From Tanypteryx hageni (lineage: Eukaryota; Arthropoda; Insecta; Odonata; Petaluridae): a DNA stretch of 64,000 nt. Shown in pieces: positions 45,601-58,184 of this stretch (the stretch's first letter is position 1; every line of letters starts with the position of its first letter). The notes below the pieces were generated by a model, which had not been told where the DNA came from, made no database searches, and saw only the letters and a program-made list of their open reading frames with translations. The position numbers were made by a program, and so were the translations under genes. The stretch is from positions 63,855,401-63,919,400 of the forward strand of contig CM054118.1 in the NCBI GenBank assembly GCA_028673005.1, written 5' to 3'.

Positions 45601-47095
45601 CGAGCATGAATTGTAGAAACGATTTCACTTTTATCTCAATGCTGCGTTCATTAATTAATATTAACAGATAGTTTAGAATTGGCATTAAAAATGGTTCCGA
45701 GTCGGTCCTTTTTTTTTCATTGTGAGAATAGTGGCGCTAGAAGGAAATTATTTTGATTGGTATATATTGATCGGTAGCCGGCAGCAGATATGTGAATTGG
45801 AATACCGCCATTTAATGTATTGGTTAGTTTTTTGCCTACATTAGCCTACTTTTTCTATGGGAATATCAATTGAGATGGAAACGAAACGTGTTGTGCCTAC
45901 GTTATTATCTCAACACGACGCCACTACGAGATTAGGTAGGCTGGGATTGAAATTCAAACCAATGTTTTACGCACTGCAAAACCATTACCGTTGTCATCCC
46001 ATTGTTATAAAGATACTCGGCTGGGAAAGCGCTCCTGGATTTTGGCCGGCCATGGCTTCAGTAGCCATGGGAAAGTTGGTTTTTCCCTCATTTATAAATT
46101 GTATATGGCGAGCTCGATGGTTCTTTTTTGAACTACTGTTCTAAACGGGTGACTCGAGGAATTTGGCGCTCCCCTTCATAAATGTTTGTTGAGATATTTT
46201 CAAAGTACATGAGTATGTACTTGTTAATTTATTCATCGCTCTGCTGAAATTATTGGCACTGGAAAATAAAAGGAATGCCATCAATATTCCAGTCTGTTCC
46301 GCGATATATATAATATCCAATATTTATTCACTTGCTACTATTGCGTATATAGATGATCAGGACAGCGCCCCTAATACTTTGGCGCTCCGGGCAGTCGCCC
46401 GGCTCGCCCGTACCTCGGACCGGCCATTATTCTAAATTAAAGGAAATCCCTCAAAATGAGAATCTGAACAAACAAGGAAACAGACTAAGCTCATTGTCGC
46501 CTCCAACGCACATAATAAATAATTCTGGTTGGCTTAAAATATTAAAGTGAAAGAAAGGGATTGCTTCTCCGAGAAGCAAGGAGAAGAGCAAATAAATGCA
46601 ATATGCTGTCAACTCATGTCTTTATACCTATTCCACTAACTATGAGTTCATCATACTCAATTGGTCCGTTGACTAAAGTGTGTGGTATTCTCTTTCTTTC
46701 GCCGTGACGTTGTAAATGTCTTAAAAAATACCCCATAAAGAACAGTTTTGAGCGACTTCATGCATTTATGGCCTTCGATTTATTGAAAACTAGCATTACA
46801 CATGCGATTTATGTGTAAATAAACTTTGAAAGTGAGAGCGGGAATAATATGTGTGCAAAACAAGTCGAACGGTAAACAGAATGAGATGGTAACCTGGATT
46901 ATTTGTTCGCTCTTTTTAAGAAATCGTTTCTCATTTACTTAGTGGAGAGATGTTATGCAAGTACGTGAAACTGACATTTCACTTTCGATGGCCCCCTTTT
47001 TAGAGGGATCGCGAATTTGGTCATCAAATGGCCATGCGCGATACGAGCATCTATGATTCGACATCCACTCCATTAATCGCGCTCGTCGCAGGGCC
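42640..47095. other. 4.5-kb intergenic region, no gene recognised
   Basis: Less AT-rich than the left half. Fragments seen: a hAT-like phrase 'cagcggcggagcaataggaaacgggccctggggc' at 42763; 'aaaccgctggacgggttttaat' at 44635, related to the unit of the 147-bp array; a ~70-bp phrase in two copies about 220 bp apart (44795-44865 and 45015-45085, 'cttatatgatctg(t/c)aagttatagatt'); the repeat shared with 24150 at 45075-45180; and a GC-rich 'ccgggcagtcgcccggctcgcccgtacctcggaccggcc' at 46388, like an end of a hAT element. No exon could be supported. Confidence 0.45.
45075..45180 (-). repeat. Interspersed repeat shared with 24150-24250
   Basis: Inverted relative to the copy in intron 6 of the UIF-like gene. 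Shared phrases include 'ccatttatgga(g/a)tatacttttcc' and 'gaacgcctttgaaatctg'. Class unknown. Confidence 0.6.
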
Positions 47096-47099
47096 AGAA

Positions 47100-47268
47100 G
47101 CGTCTTTATTGCTTCCAGGTAAAAGTCTCCTGTGTGTCTTTGCACTCCGGTCGATTATCTTCAGAGCTCGTGGCAAAGATGCAGTACGCACGAGGTCTAA
47201 TTGTGAAGATAATCGACCGGAGTATAAAGACACACCGGAGACTTTTAGTTGGACGCAATAAAGACCGT
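47100..47268. repeat. Long hairpin with ~66-bp arms
   Basis: Left arm 47100-47165 and right arm 47203-47268 are inverted copies at about 85-90% identity by eye; for example tccggtcgattatcttca pairs with tgaagataatcgaccgga perfectly. The loop is about 37 bases. Could be a MITE or the source of a long hairpin RNA. Confidence 0.85.
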
Positions 47269-47827
47269 TTTCTTCTTAAGTTATGCCCCTCAGTGGTTCA
47301 AATGTTTTAAGCTTATTGCGTTTATTTTTACCTTAACCTAAGTTTGATTTAAATTAAATCCGTCGGTGTGATCCGTGTATTTGATATAAGCATCTGTTTT
47401 CTATTTCACCCGAAGAGTAGTAAACGTGCTACATGAAATTAAATGGGTCGCATTCAAAGTGCAAAATTAGTCGCAAAAGGCTTTCCTCAGATTTATCTTA
47501 AGTCAGTTATCGAAATAAGTATACCTACCTGTATTTCATTAATTTGGAAAAAAATATGCTGTTACGGTTAACCATTTGCACGTATTCGATCTTGTCATCA
47601 GTGGTTACTTGATTTTTAGTTTTCATTCATATTTTCCTCAATATTTTCCCGTTTGTTAAATTTAGGAAACCCATTTCTTTTACAAAATTAAAGTTGTTAA
47701 ATCACTTTCGTCGTTACAGTTGAGACATCTCTTTTCCGAGTAAGTTTCGTTGTTCAGCATCGATCGTATTCGTAATATTTTTAGGGACGACTCATTAAGT
47801 AGCCTGTTTTTTTACGTTAAGGATTTG

Positions 47828-49480
47828 GAAGGAATTAGCTGAACGGATTTCAATAAAATTTTGTATATTAGATTTGTACAACATACCACAATAAAACCAA
47901 GATGTATAAATCGGAGCTAACGAGCAGGGCTACCACAGTGAAAAGTAAAATAATAATTCTTTTACGCGTATTTCTAGAGAACTGGCCGCATGGATTTTAA
48001 ACAAATATGGTTTATAATCATCATCATCATAGGTAGTCTGTCAGTAGACAGGTCCGTGATTATTCGTGATTAAACCTGGTTCTCCATATTTTCCGCTGTC
48101 CTCATCATATCTTGATAACTCTCTTTCCCTTTCAAATCTTCTATCAGCTGAAACATTTTCCTAACTCTTTCCCCTTTCCATCTAGTTTTCCTTCTAACAC
48201 GTCTTTAATCATACTCTCTCCTCAGGTCAAGTCCAACCCAGTTTGCATTCCTCTTTCTAATATTCTGTATAATCATTCGCTTTTCTCCTACTCTTCGTAG
48301 CACTTCATCGTTTTTCGTCCTATCCGTCCATTTTATCTTCAGCATTCTCCTCCAAGTCCACATTTCAAAGCTTTCCAAGAATTTGATGTCATTTTTCCTT
48401 AGCGTCCATGTGCCCCGTACAAAGCTATACTCCATACATAGCATTTTATGAACTTCTTGCGGATATCTTCCCTTATATTCCCCCTAAGTAGGTGTTTCTT
48501 TCTTCTGAAAGCCGCTTTTGCTTTTCCTATTCTAGTCCTGACCTCATCCGTACATTTTGCCTCTCTTGTTATGACGCTTCTAAGGTATTTATGGTCTGAA
48601 ACTTGTTCTAAAGGCTTTCCTCTAATACTTATATTCAAATTCTCTTCATTGCTCGATATTCGAATGACCTTGGATTTTTCTGTATTTATTTCCATACCGT
48701 ATTTTCTACCTGTTATTACTCATCTATTTATCATTTTCTGAAGTTCCTCTTCTTTTCTTACTAGAAGTACTTGATCATCCACATATTTCCTCCAATTTTG
48801 AAATCTCCTGTGCCTTCTAACGCTTCTTGCATTAGACTTTCTCCATATATATTGAATAGGGTCGGCGATAGGCAGCAGCCCTGTCTTATTCCTCTATCGA
48901 TATTTACTCCGCAGGTGTCCACATTCTCAAACCTGACCTTTACAACTTGATTCACATATACATTCCTGATCAGTCTCCTGTCTTTCCAGTCTACACCTAT
49001 ATCCTTTAATATCTTCATCAACATTACCCAATTTACTCTATCAAAGGTCTTCTGCCAGTCTACGAAACATACGCAGATATCTTGACTGTATTCTATTGCC
49101 ATTTCTGATATGATTCTAACTACCCCTATAGCATCTCTAGTTCCTCGTCCTTTTCTGAAACCGAATTGATCTTCCCCTAGCATTTCTTCTGCCTTTTTCT
49201 CCAGCATTTTATAAAGAATCCTCGTATGGTATATATAATCTTCATATAAATAAATAACCAAAACAGTATATTTCAACCGTGTCGACTAGACAGGGCTACC
49301 ACAATATCAAGGTTAGAATTTTTTGGTTACTACAAATTTCGAAGGTATTGGCTGCACCGATTTCAAAGAAATTTCGTTTGTAGGGCAAGAATAGAATGGG
49401 AAAACGAAATTAACATGTTTAGAGCGGATCTAAAAAGCAGGGCTACCACAATAAAAGAAAAAAATAATTATCTGATTTCA
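47828..49480. repeat. ~147-bp tandem array (three units) split by a LINE
   Basis: Unit 1 (47828-47974), unit 2 (47975-48016 plus 49236-49340) and unit 3 (49341-49480) share 'ga(a)ggaattagctgaacggatttcaa' at the start and 'agcagggctaccacaat(a)aaa' near the end. After removing the LINE at 48017-49224 and one duplicated flank, unit 2 has the same length as unit 1. The family is unknown; a related phrase occurs at 44635. Confidence 0.75.
48017..49224 (-). mobile_element. 5'-truncated non-LTR retrotransposon, same family as the 9-kb copy
   Basis: From the 5' truncation: the RT core (KAEEMLGEDQFGFRKGRGTRDAIGVVRI, VCFVDWQKTFDRVNW, DRGIRQGCCLSPTLFNIYGESLM), a break at the YADD region, then the C-terminal part (NTEKSKVIRIS, RGKPLEQVSDHKYL, RTRIGKAKAAF, FLESFEMWTWRRMLKIKWTDRTKNDEVLRRVGEKR), a 3' region and an (ATG)n tail. 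It is flanked by 11-bp near-identical sequences, tatggtttata (48006-48016) and tatggtatata (49225-49235), as expected for target-primed insertion. Frameshifts and stops inactivate it. Confidence 0.85.
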
Positions 49481-49634
49481 AAGCAAATGCATTGGTATAC
49501 GATTATACTGCGGCGAATTTCACGATAAGCACCTCTGTACCACGGGAAACCTGTGTGCATCCCTACTTGTTGTTTGTTTTCACTGCGTTATCCCAATTCG
49601 AAAATGGGCAGCAAAAAAGTGACTTACCTGTTAC

Positions 49635-49886
49635 CAGAGACAAGAGCTAGGGGAGCGAGGCACCCGCCTTGGGTGCAGCACGCTTAGGGACGCAACAAAT
49701 GACAATTTGAAATTCATGTGCAACATTTTATATTATAAAATACATTCGATATATTTTATTTTACTTCTACATTTTAAATAAAGTACTGCCCTTAGAGGTC
49801 AAATTATGTATCGTATACTTTCATTAGGAGGAGGGCGTAATTTTCAAACCTTGCCTAGGGCGCAAAAATACCTTGTCCCGGTTCTG
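49635..49886. mobile_element. 252-bp hAT-like MITE
   Basis: Starts cagagacaagagctaggg and ends ccttgtcccggttctg, forming imperfect inverted ends (CAGA..C.). Flanks cctgttac and cctgctgc match at 6 of 8. Confidence 0.55.
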
Positions 49887-50267
49887 CCTGCTGCTAACCA
49901 ACGTGTAAGAGCAGAAATTAGAGCATTTATACTCCTGGGCGCGGGCGTTGCTGGAAGATGGAGTCGAATTTTGACTGAAAGGTGAAAATAGAAGGAGAAT
50001 GTGATTTTTGTTTGTTAATGTGAGAGAGAAGCTCGGGTTGACAATGAGGTTCGGGATGGAGAAAGGCGAGGGAAGGCCCAGAGTATTTACGCGTTATTTT
50101 TGCTCTGCGCTGGAAAATGCACGCGAGAGGGGAAAGGGTGGAAGGGGAGAGGCACTTTCCTACTATATCCCATTTCTGCGGAGGAACAGCGAGAGTGAGA
50201 GTGATTAGCTTGCTGACGCCTTCTTTTGGATGTTTAGGAGTGAAAGAGAGAGTGATTTTTGGAAGTT

Positions 50268-50268
<1 letters not shown>

Positions 50269-50298
<30 letters not shown>
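50269..50298. repeat. (GA)15 microsatellite
   Basis: Uninterrupted GA dinucleotides within a purine-rich stretch (50030-50320). Confidence 0.95.
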
Positions 50299-50305
<7 letters not shown>

Positions 50306-50894
50306 AAAGCCTATTAAGATAGCAACAGGAGGGCGAGTATTTTAAGTTTCACGTTAGAAAACGCGAGGAACGTTGCGAAATTCGTCGAAATAATAGCGTG
50401 GATGCAATTGCTTGATAATATAGTTGGTTTCGATGTACCTCAATACAGATATTAAAGTGCCTGAATTCAAGTTATGCGGCACGTGACTTTTGTAATATTT
50501 CCTTTGTAAAATTTTAAGATTATTTTTTTGGCAATTCAAAACACTATAGTTAAAGAAATTCAATTTAAAAAAAATCCTCTCCCCTGCTGCATGTTGTTTT
50601 TGGAGTTTGTATTTTAGACAGCCAAAATCGAAAAGGCAAGCATATATTTGGATATATTTCTAATGTAGGTCGTGTAGTAATATGGCGTTATCTATCAGTC
50701 TGGAATCCGTAGAACTGTGGCTGAAGTGGCGTTGAATAAATTGACTGTGCCGGCATTCTTCATTAAAAATCGAAATATCCTCTCTTTGGACATGTACACG
50801 CTAGTTCAAAGCAGCAAATTACATCAAAATGAGTCTAAAGAATGTAAACTCACCTTCCGCACCAGAGGTTGTCCACGTATGGCCCATGGTCTAT

Positions 50895-51200
50895 CAATGG
50901 CGGATCTAGGCTTCGTCCTTAGGAGAGGGGGGCAATCAAAGATGAGATAATAAACTATTTGAGAATGTATTCAAATGGATACAGATTTTAATATGTAAAA
51001 AGGAAACGGGTAAAATTTTGTAGATAAAATATATGCAGTAAAAAATTAACATTTCTTTGATATGATATTTTTATTACTTTACTGATTTTTTCGGTGTTCT
51101 GAAATTAATAAAACAAGAAACAATAACACCAAAGAAATTTTACTTTTTTACTGTATTTGTTTTGTTGCATAAAATGCTATCTACCTTGGATTCGCCCTTG
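50895..51200. mobile_element. hAT-like MITE (306 bp), diverged
   Basis: Ends caatggcggatctagg and ccttggattcgcccttg are inverted with a few mismatches, of the same terminus type as the tiny element at 51475. The flanking 8 bp match poorly (4 of 8), so the boundary or age is uncertain. Confidence 0.5.
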
Positions 51201-51474
51201 TGGACCGCAGTTGTTCCACAGCATAGTTAAAGGTAGTCCGCATTTGTGATTTAAACCGCAGGTGTAAGCTAGAAACGAACGTGATGAAGGCGAGAATCCA
51301 TCTGTAAACTGATGATTGGCTCCAACTATAAAAATACGAGTGGTGGTAGTTCATGATTATATTCTGTTTTGGCAAAAAAGGCAGAGAAAAATTGCTTGAA
51401 CGCCATTCTCACCCTAAAAGTTTCTCTCGTCATATCCAGAAAGATATAAAGTAAAATACGAACCGACTCTGAAT

Positions 51475-51541
51475 CAAGGGCGGATTCAGAAATTTATATG
51501 TGAATGACGGGGGCATCGCTCGCCCATTGAATCCGCCATTG
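51475..51541. mobile_element. Minimal 67-bp hAT MITE with perfect 8-bp duplication
   Basis: Ends caagggcggattca and tgaatccgccattg are inverted. Both flanks are exactly ctctgaat (51467-51474 and 51542-51549). Only about 40 bp separate the terminal repeats. Confidence 0.85.
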
Positions 51542-51716
51542 CTCTGAATGCATATTTAGGAGACTCGTGATGCTATTTCTATTTAATTTTTTAAAAGAAA
51601 ATTATAAAATCTGTTATCCTGCCTAGTTTTATATTTTGAACTTATATATTAACTCTACGTTCACAGATTAAAGGAAATTTCATCTTCAGAATTCGATAAA
51701 TATTATTCCATTAACC

Positions 51717-51790
51717 CAGCGGTTCCTAAACTGAGGGTCGCGATCCGCTGGAGGAGGGAGGGGGGCGCGAAAGGTTTTCAGGGCGTTCGC
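51717..51790 (+). mobile_element. hAT-type terminus (fragment)
   Basis: cagcggttcctaaactgagggtcgcgat has the CAG(C/T)GGTTC.CAAACT...GGTCGCGA pattern of hAT termini. A matching right end was not found. Confidence 0.45.
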
Positions 51791-51799
51791 GAAGACGGA

Positions 51800-54700
51800 A
51801 TGTTTTTGTTTTACTTTTTTAAAATTTCATTTGTGGATGCATGGAGAATAAAATTAATTTTTGCGCAAATAAAATAAATATTTGTAAAATTTTGATATCA
51901 ATATTACGTTTTATATGTATGGGTAGACAAATGAGGTTATCGGAGTCGCGATAAGATTGGCTGCCATGAGAGAGGACCGCTGACGAAGAAGCAGCGTTTT
52001 CGAATGCTATTAACACGGAGTATCGATTATTCCACAATGAGGTACTTTTTACAACCAGAAGCGTTCTTACGTAGTATTCAAGTTCAAGGAAAAACGTCCA
52101 CTCCGCGCGTGAAGAGAACTGTCATTTGATGCAACCTTATTTGCACCCACTCGGAGAAGTTTTAACAATGGTTTGAAAATCAACAGTGAGGCCCAAGAGA
52201 AAATGACCCGAGGACTTAAAATGAGTTCCATTTGAAGCGACAGTTTCGCGTTAGTAGATAAGAGAGAAGGTTGGAGATATATCGTAAAGCGATCGGGGGA
52301 AATTTTTTTTCAAGAAAACGGATAGGAATATGTCTAATTACTATACAGCGTCCATTCAAATACGTGACTTTCAGAATGTAGTACTGCAGGATGATAGAAA
52401 GACTATTGCAGGATAATAGATTATCGATTTATTCTGGTCATTATAATCGTGTGAAAGAATGTTGTATCTGTGAAATTTTACTTTGAATTGTTACTGTTCT
52501 AAACCTTCGGCATTAAATTGCGTGATCTTTATAAGCGATTCCATATAAAGTCATAGTTACAAGTAGAAAATGATTGTCGTAGCCACTGATGCTGATATAA
52601 GAAGCTAGCGATCTTCTTTGACATCCGGCTAGATGATTTCCTTAACGTCGAGGACCCAAACGACGCGTTGCAATTGAAAACAAACATTTACGATCATTTC
52701 TCTTAAATTGCATTTCAGCGAATGTTTTCACTTGTAGCGTACCAGTTGGAATCCTCTGCCACTCACATTTTATTTTTCCGAAGTAAATGTAGACGCGGAA
52801 GGAAGTAGCGTCTCATAAGACGCATGCCCCGGGGAGCGAGCATCGAGTATATCTCCCTCTCCCGCCCTTCCCTTCTCCCTCCATTCCATAACGCTTTCCC
52901 ACTCCGTAAAGCTAAAGCAAACGCTTTGAGTGTTGCCTATATATACATATATATAAATATGAGCGCGGAGGATACAAGCCATTCCATGAAGTACTTCTGT
53001 GGGGCCAACTTCTCCGTTGGTGCTGAGTATCGTGTGCAGAAGGAAGATAGAATAGAAGACGACTCATATTGATGTGCTAACAGGTAACGCAGTGCCACTC
53101 TTTAGCATAAGAACATTTAACATCACTTACATGGAGATTTCCTAGCTTCATCTAGGGTCGTTCTATTCCATTTCTGTTTCTTCCACAAGATATCCACCGC
53201 ATTTTCTTACCCTCCAATTACCCTTAAATCTTGCTGTTCCTTTGTTAAGCTGCCGAATAATAATAGCCAATTTATTTATTTACGTCCTTTCTAACATCTC
53301 ATTCCTTCCAGCCACCTACCTTAAAATAATTGTTGCGAGTTTTCCAAGTGCTACAAGGAACAAAATCCCGCGGCCACCAACAAAGAACTTGTTTTTTAGA
53401 TATAATATTCATTCATTCCTTTCTTTCTTGGCAGTGCGATATTATTGTTGCATTATCGCCTGTTTTATTTGCAGCAGATTCCAGGAATAATTCCAATTGA
53501 GGCTTTTATTTATTAAACTTTTACTCTCATTTTTGTAAATATTCCTCATTCTACCCTTCCTATACAGTAATATTAAATATTTGTATTTTTTTAGTTGGGA
53601 ATTTCATTTATTCGGTTATTTCCAACACTAGACGTGAAAACAGCATGGCGTGCTTCATATTATCCAATGATCTTTAGTATACGATGCTTGTGTGCTTAAC
53701 CTGTGGATTAAAGTGAATCGGCAGATTAATCCGACATTTGCTGAAATTGCTGAGAAAATGCGATGCCGCCGATTGATCAGTCATCACGTGGAATAGTAGA
53801 CCAAGCTTATTATTTTGTGATTGGTAAGCGACCGACTTGTACAAATACGACCTCAAATATTTCATAGGAAAAGGTATTTTAGATGTTTTTCTTCGACCGG
53901 ATTGTCTGCGTCAAAAGAGAATAATTTCGGAGAAGTTTCATTCTCCTTAAAGTGCCATTCCCCCGCTAGATAAATGGTTTCTTTTTATTACAAATGAAAT
54001 TTATTTGGTTAGCGGTAACTTTGTGGTGTTCCATTTCTTCAAAATGAAAAAAAGGAAAAATAATAAATAAACACCACTTTATTAAATAGAAATACGACTT
54101 CACCGATTAAACCTCATATTCAGGTCTTCTTCAGGATTAATTTTTTATCGTTAAAGTTCCTCCGAATTTAATTTTCAATTCGAAAAATGCTGTTTGTTAT
54201 TTTTTCGATGAGTGTAAACACGCTGTAATTTATGTTTGTTTATTTAGAAACGCGAACGTGGTTTGAAGATAGGAAGATGATGAAATCTTAAGTACATACG
54301 TCAACAAATTTAAGTTTCCCGATAAACAGTCGGAGACATGTATATGTATCACTGGGATATATCTGCCTCGCTTCGCAATTATCCGCGCGTTGTTTTCAAC
54401 TGCGCGAAATCAACTCTGGCGTAATCGAAATAATCTCGACCTTTTACAATGGTCAAGGGAGCTCTTATCGGGAATATCCCAGATTCCGAAAATCATAATT
54501 AACTTCATTTATAGACATTCTTATCGTACTGCATTTTCTTCCTTCTATTAAGGCCTGTGGTATCGTGCAGTCTTTGCAGGCGCATTCAAATGACTATTGC
54601 TTGGTGTTCATTCCATTTATGTGTTTTCGAATCAAATCGTGAGTTTGGGAGCGCGTGTTGACATCATTTGTGAATTGAAAATTTTACGACTCTTGATTCA

Positions 54701-56068
54701 AAATTGAAAGTTAATTTAAGTGGCAAAATGCGAATGAAAAAATATTATTGATCATCCTTAGACGGCATTTCACTATCTGTCCCTGTTATGGGACTCATTC
54801 GACAGTAATTACGTTGCCGTGGTGCTGTCTTGCACATCCTTGTGACGCATTTTGGCGCTTTTGCAGTTTGATTGCCATGAATCAAGGTAATGAACAGAGA
54901 ATTCTACAAACGCTAGGATATCATTTCAATGTTCGCGTTACAAATAGTTGCCACGGGGCGAAAAATGCTTGCTTGTAAAAACTCTCTCGTCGGTTATTAC
55001 GGATAGAATATTCCTGTCAGAGACGTGACACTCTCTGTTGGCTAATGCGATCGCAGTCGCCTTGTTGCGTGGGTGGCCATCCCTGGTAGGCTGTTATTAC
55101 AACGGCGCGTGAGGCATCCGCTTCACCGACCACCCGCATAACATCTCCCATTATCCTCCTCCTGTTGTTACCGCGACACTCACCTTGCTTTCGAGTTCGC
55201 TTGTTGCATCCAAGAGTATCAGTCAACTCGCGCCTCGGAGAATAACAAACTCATCGAAAATGTAGGTAGCGACTCGAGTTGCTTTAACCACTCGTATGCG
55301 ACGGCGTGTCAAGAGAAGAGGAGCAACAGGGCATGGAACTTAACCTATATTTAGTCGTCCTACGCAGTATCGTCTCTTTACTAGAAAAAAGGTGGCTTAT
55401 GAGTCTGTTTGAGATATTTCTTTGAAAGTTCCGTCACTGAGTTATCAATGCGCAGGTGATAAACGAAATTTCGAATAAATGAGATTGATCAAGTGAAAAT
55501 AAACAAGATTATAACATGTTGAAACGGATCCTCTAACGTTTATTTCGCTCGATAAGCTCTCATCATAGGTATGAAGTATTCGCTCTCTAAAATGAAACGT
55601 GGTAATTATAATCTTATCGTCTCTCTTTGCGGAGTTGTGAGCAAGGGCGCGAGTTTCGTAAAGGGGTGTCATCAGCTCATGAAACTACATAAAAATTTCA
55701 TAATTAATTCTAAGTTTCTGAAAATTTCTGACATCAGTATTCCATTCTGAGCTATGAAATTTTACAGCCTAATGTTTGGCAGAATGAAACTTAATCATTG
55801 AGAGAATTTGGAAAATCTTCCTTCTTCAATAGAGTTCACCTTAAGCTCAATATATTTCGAGTGTATTTTGAATAGACAAATTTTTCTCAATAACACGGCT
55901 AGCATTATTTTGCTTACGGCAAATACGTCGAGTTATAAATTAGTGTATATTGTCAAATCGCATCTCACGAAAGTATGTAAAATGCGAGTTTACAGTGCAG
56001 TTTGTGAAGCGAGACATCTCTTTAATTCCTTCGTTACAAACGTAAATAAGACCTTCCATAAATGAACA
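51800..56068. other. 4.3-kb intergenic region, no gene recognised
   Basis: No exon or transposon domain could be supported. 52830-52880 is pyrimidine-rich, 52940-52958 is TA-rich, and 55030-55260 is GC-rich with CpG-containing words, possibly promoter-like. An upstream exon of the P450 gene could lie here, but nothing shows it. Confidence 0.35.
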
Positions 56069-56768
56069 GTTTCAACCAGTGGCGGCTTTTCAAGTGAAGT
56101 TAGTGAAGCGCCACTTCACCTATAATTTATGAATGTTTTTCAGCTGATAGGTACAATTCGTTTACTTGGAAATATAAAATTTCAAGTCAAACATTTCAAT
56201 TTTGCCTTGCATTTTGTCAGAAGTAAAGCCACAGTTCCATGCTCTCCTTCAAAACGTTATTTCACAAAATCTGACTATGAGCTATGTGAGTAGCCGCCTA
56301 TCCGCGCCGATTGCCGCTATTTGAGCTGCGCGCTCAGCGGCCTCCCAGTTGCGCGCGCAGTAGTGAAGTCGAGAAACTTATTCGGCTCCTAGGCTATGTG
56401 TTGGTGGGTAATTAGGGCAATAATTTTTCTTCTAATAAATTGATTACGTAGTAGCATCAACAAATGGATGTGCGCAAAGGTTGTAATATCCGTATCTAAA
56501 AACATATAAAGCTTGTCACAAGACGGGTGCCGCGAAACCCTCTTTATCTTTGAAAGTGTGCTGCGGCTCAAAAAGTTTGCCACTTACTTATGTTATCCTT
56601 TGTTACAGGTGAGCAAATTTCTATTTATATAGTGCGTCTTAAACAAAATGCGCACACATATTAGTATTCGTTGCTTAAAACTGAAGAGGGATTAAGGATT
56701 AATGCGAATTTGTTATTTTTAGCGAAGTATTTTGCCTACTGCAAAAACGCACATTAGAGACTCCGCTT

Positions 56769-56770
<2 letters not shown>

Positions 56771-56852
<82 letters not shown>
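56771..56852. repeat. (AG)41 microsatellite inside the hAT element
   Basis: 82 uninterrupted bases of AG repeats; a (GT)n run follows at 56895-56909. Its perfection suggests recent expansion. Confidence 0.95.
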
Positions 56853-56855
<3 letters not shown>

Positions 56856-58184
56856 ATGACGCGCTCAATATCTAACTCTAATTTTCGTTCTTTGTGTGTG
56901 TGTGTGTTTGATTTCAAGAGGATATTTAATATAGAGATGTAAAGTCGGTTTCGTTCCAATTTCCCATAGAAAAACGTAAAAGACTATGTCCTTAGATGCA
57001 GACTTATTTGTTATTAATTTAAAATATCTAAGATATTGGCGCGATATTTGCACGACCTTAAAGATAAAAGATTGTAGATAAATTTTCTTATCATCGAATT
57101 TTATTTCTCAGTCGCGTTTCTACAGAGATTCACGTTTTTATTAATTCTATCATTTTAGGTCCTTAATAACCGATATATTTGGATTCTATTGTCGTCATCA
57201 TTCTCCTGCTTAATATGCATGCATTTAAAAAAGCAATTATTTTTTCTAATCATCCTAATCGTCTTCGATTAATCTCCCCGAGATGTGAAGGAGGACGGAA
57301 TAAATAGGGAGAGGGAAGGGAGTGCAAGGGTGAGGATGGGGATAAAGCAGAATGAGAAAGAGAGTATAATACGCGTTTCAACTCTAGGCTCGTACATAAT
57401 AAATGCAATTTGTTGTATTTCAACTTCATTGAATTTCTCTTTCTTGGAAACGTTTTACGTTTTGAATTTCAGCGGATATCTTCTCTATTATGTACATAAT
57501 ATTGCAAGTACTCGTCCAAAATGACGGCATCGGGAATCAATTGTAATATATTTATCTATAGATATAGGTGCATTTAATTCCCAATTTAAATTATCCCTTC
57601 TCACGCAATGCTTCATCAATCCCTCGTCTACTCCTTATCTCCTTCTCTTCACCCCCCTTTCCTCTTAAGTCTCTCCCTACTGATCTTGTTTACTATCTCT
57701 TTCCCGTAGTTATTCCTACCAGTCACTTATATCCATTCCTTCCTATAAATCAGTACCCAATTGGAGGACATTTTATTAATTAGATCGAATTTTGGTTGCT
57801 TGGAATAAATGTTACTGTGTACATATTTGCCATCTTAAGAAAATTTATATAATTATATATTGTATATTATTTGTAATATTAACATTTAAATTACTGTATT
57901 TAAAAATAGTCAAGTAGATATTCTTTAAACAACTCTCTATGAATTACATTCTGCATAAAAATGTGAATTAATATTATTGTACACGTTCGAGTACGTGCAT
58001 GAGTACTGTTGGAGTAAATTGATTATGATAATTAGAGTATCTGCATATATTGGAATTATAAAATGAAATGAATGTTGATTTTTGAAAGAATAACAACGGT
58101 TTTACAGCAAGTGAAAGACTAAAAAATAAATAACATTTTAGATCAAAAGGTTCTTATTCCTGAGTGTTAAATAGTTAAGTAAAT

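Noticed and set aside
45857..46144. 95-aa frame in the intergenic region
   Set aside because: No recognisable motif, no splice context and no repeat copy; likely chance.
42763..46430. A single large hAT element between the 'cagcggcggagc' and 'ggaccggcc' phrases
   Set aside because: The two candidate ends are not inverted copies of each other and no 8-bp duplication was found.
56699..56959. Frame rich in SLSLSL repeats
   Set aside because: Translation of the AG microsatellite at 56771-56852.
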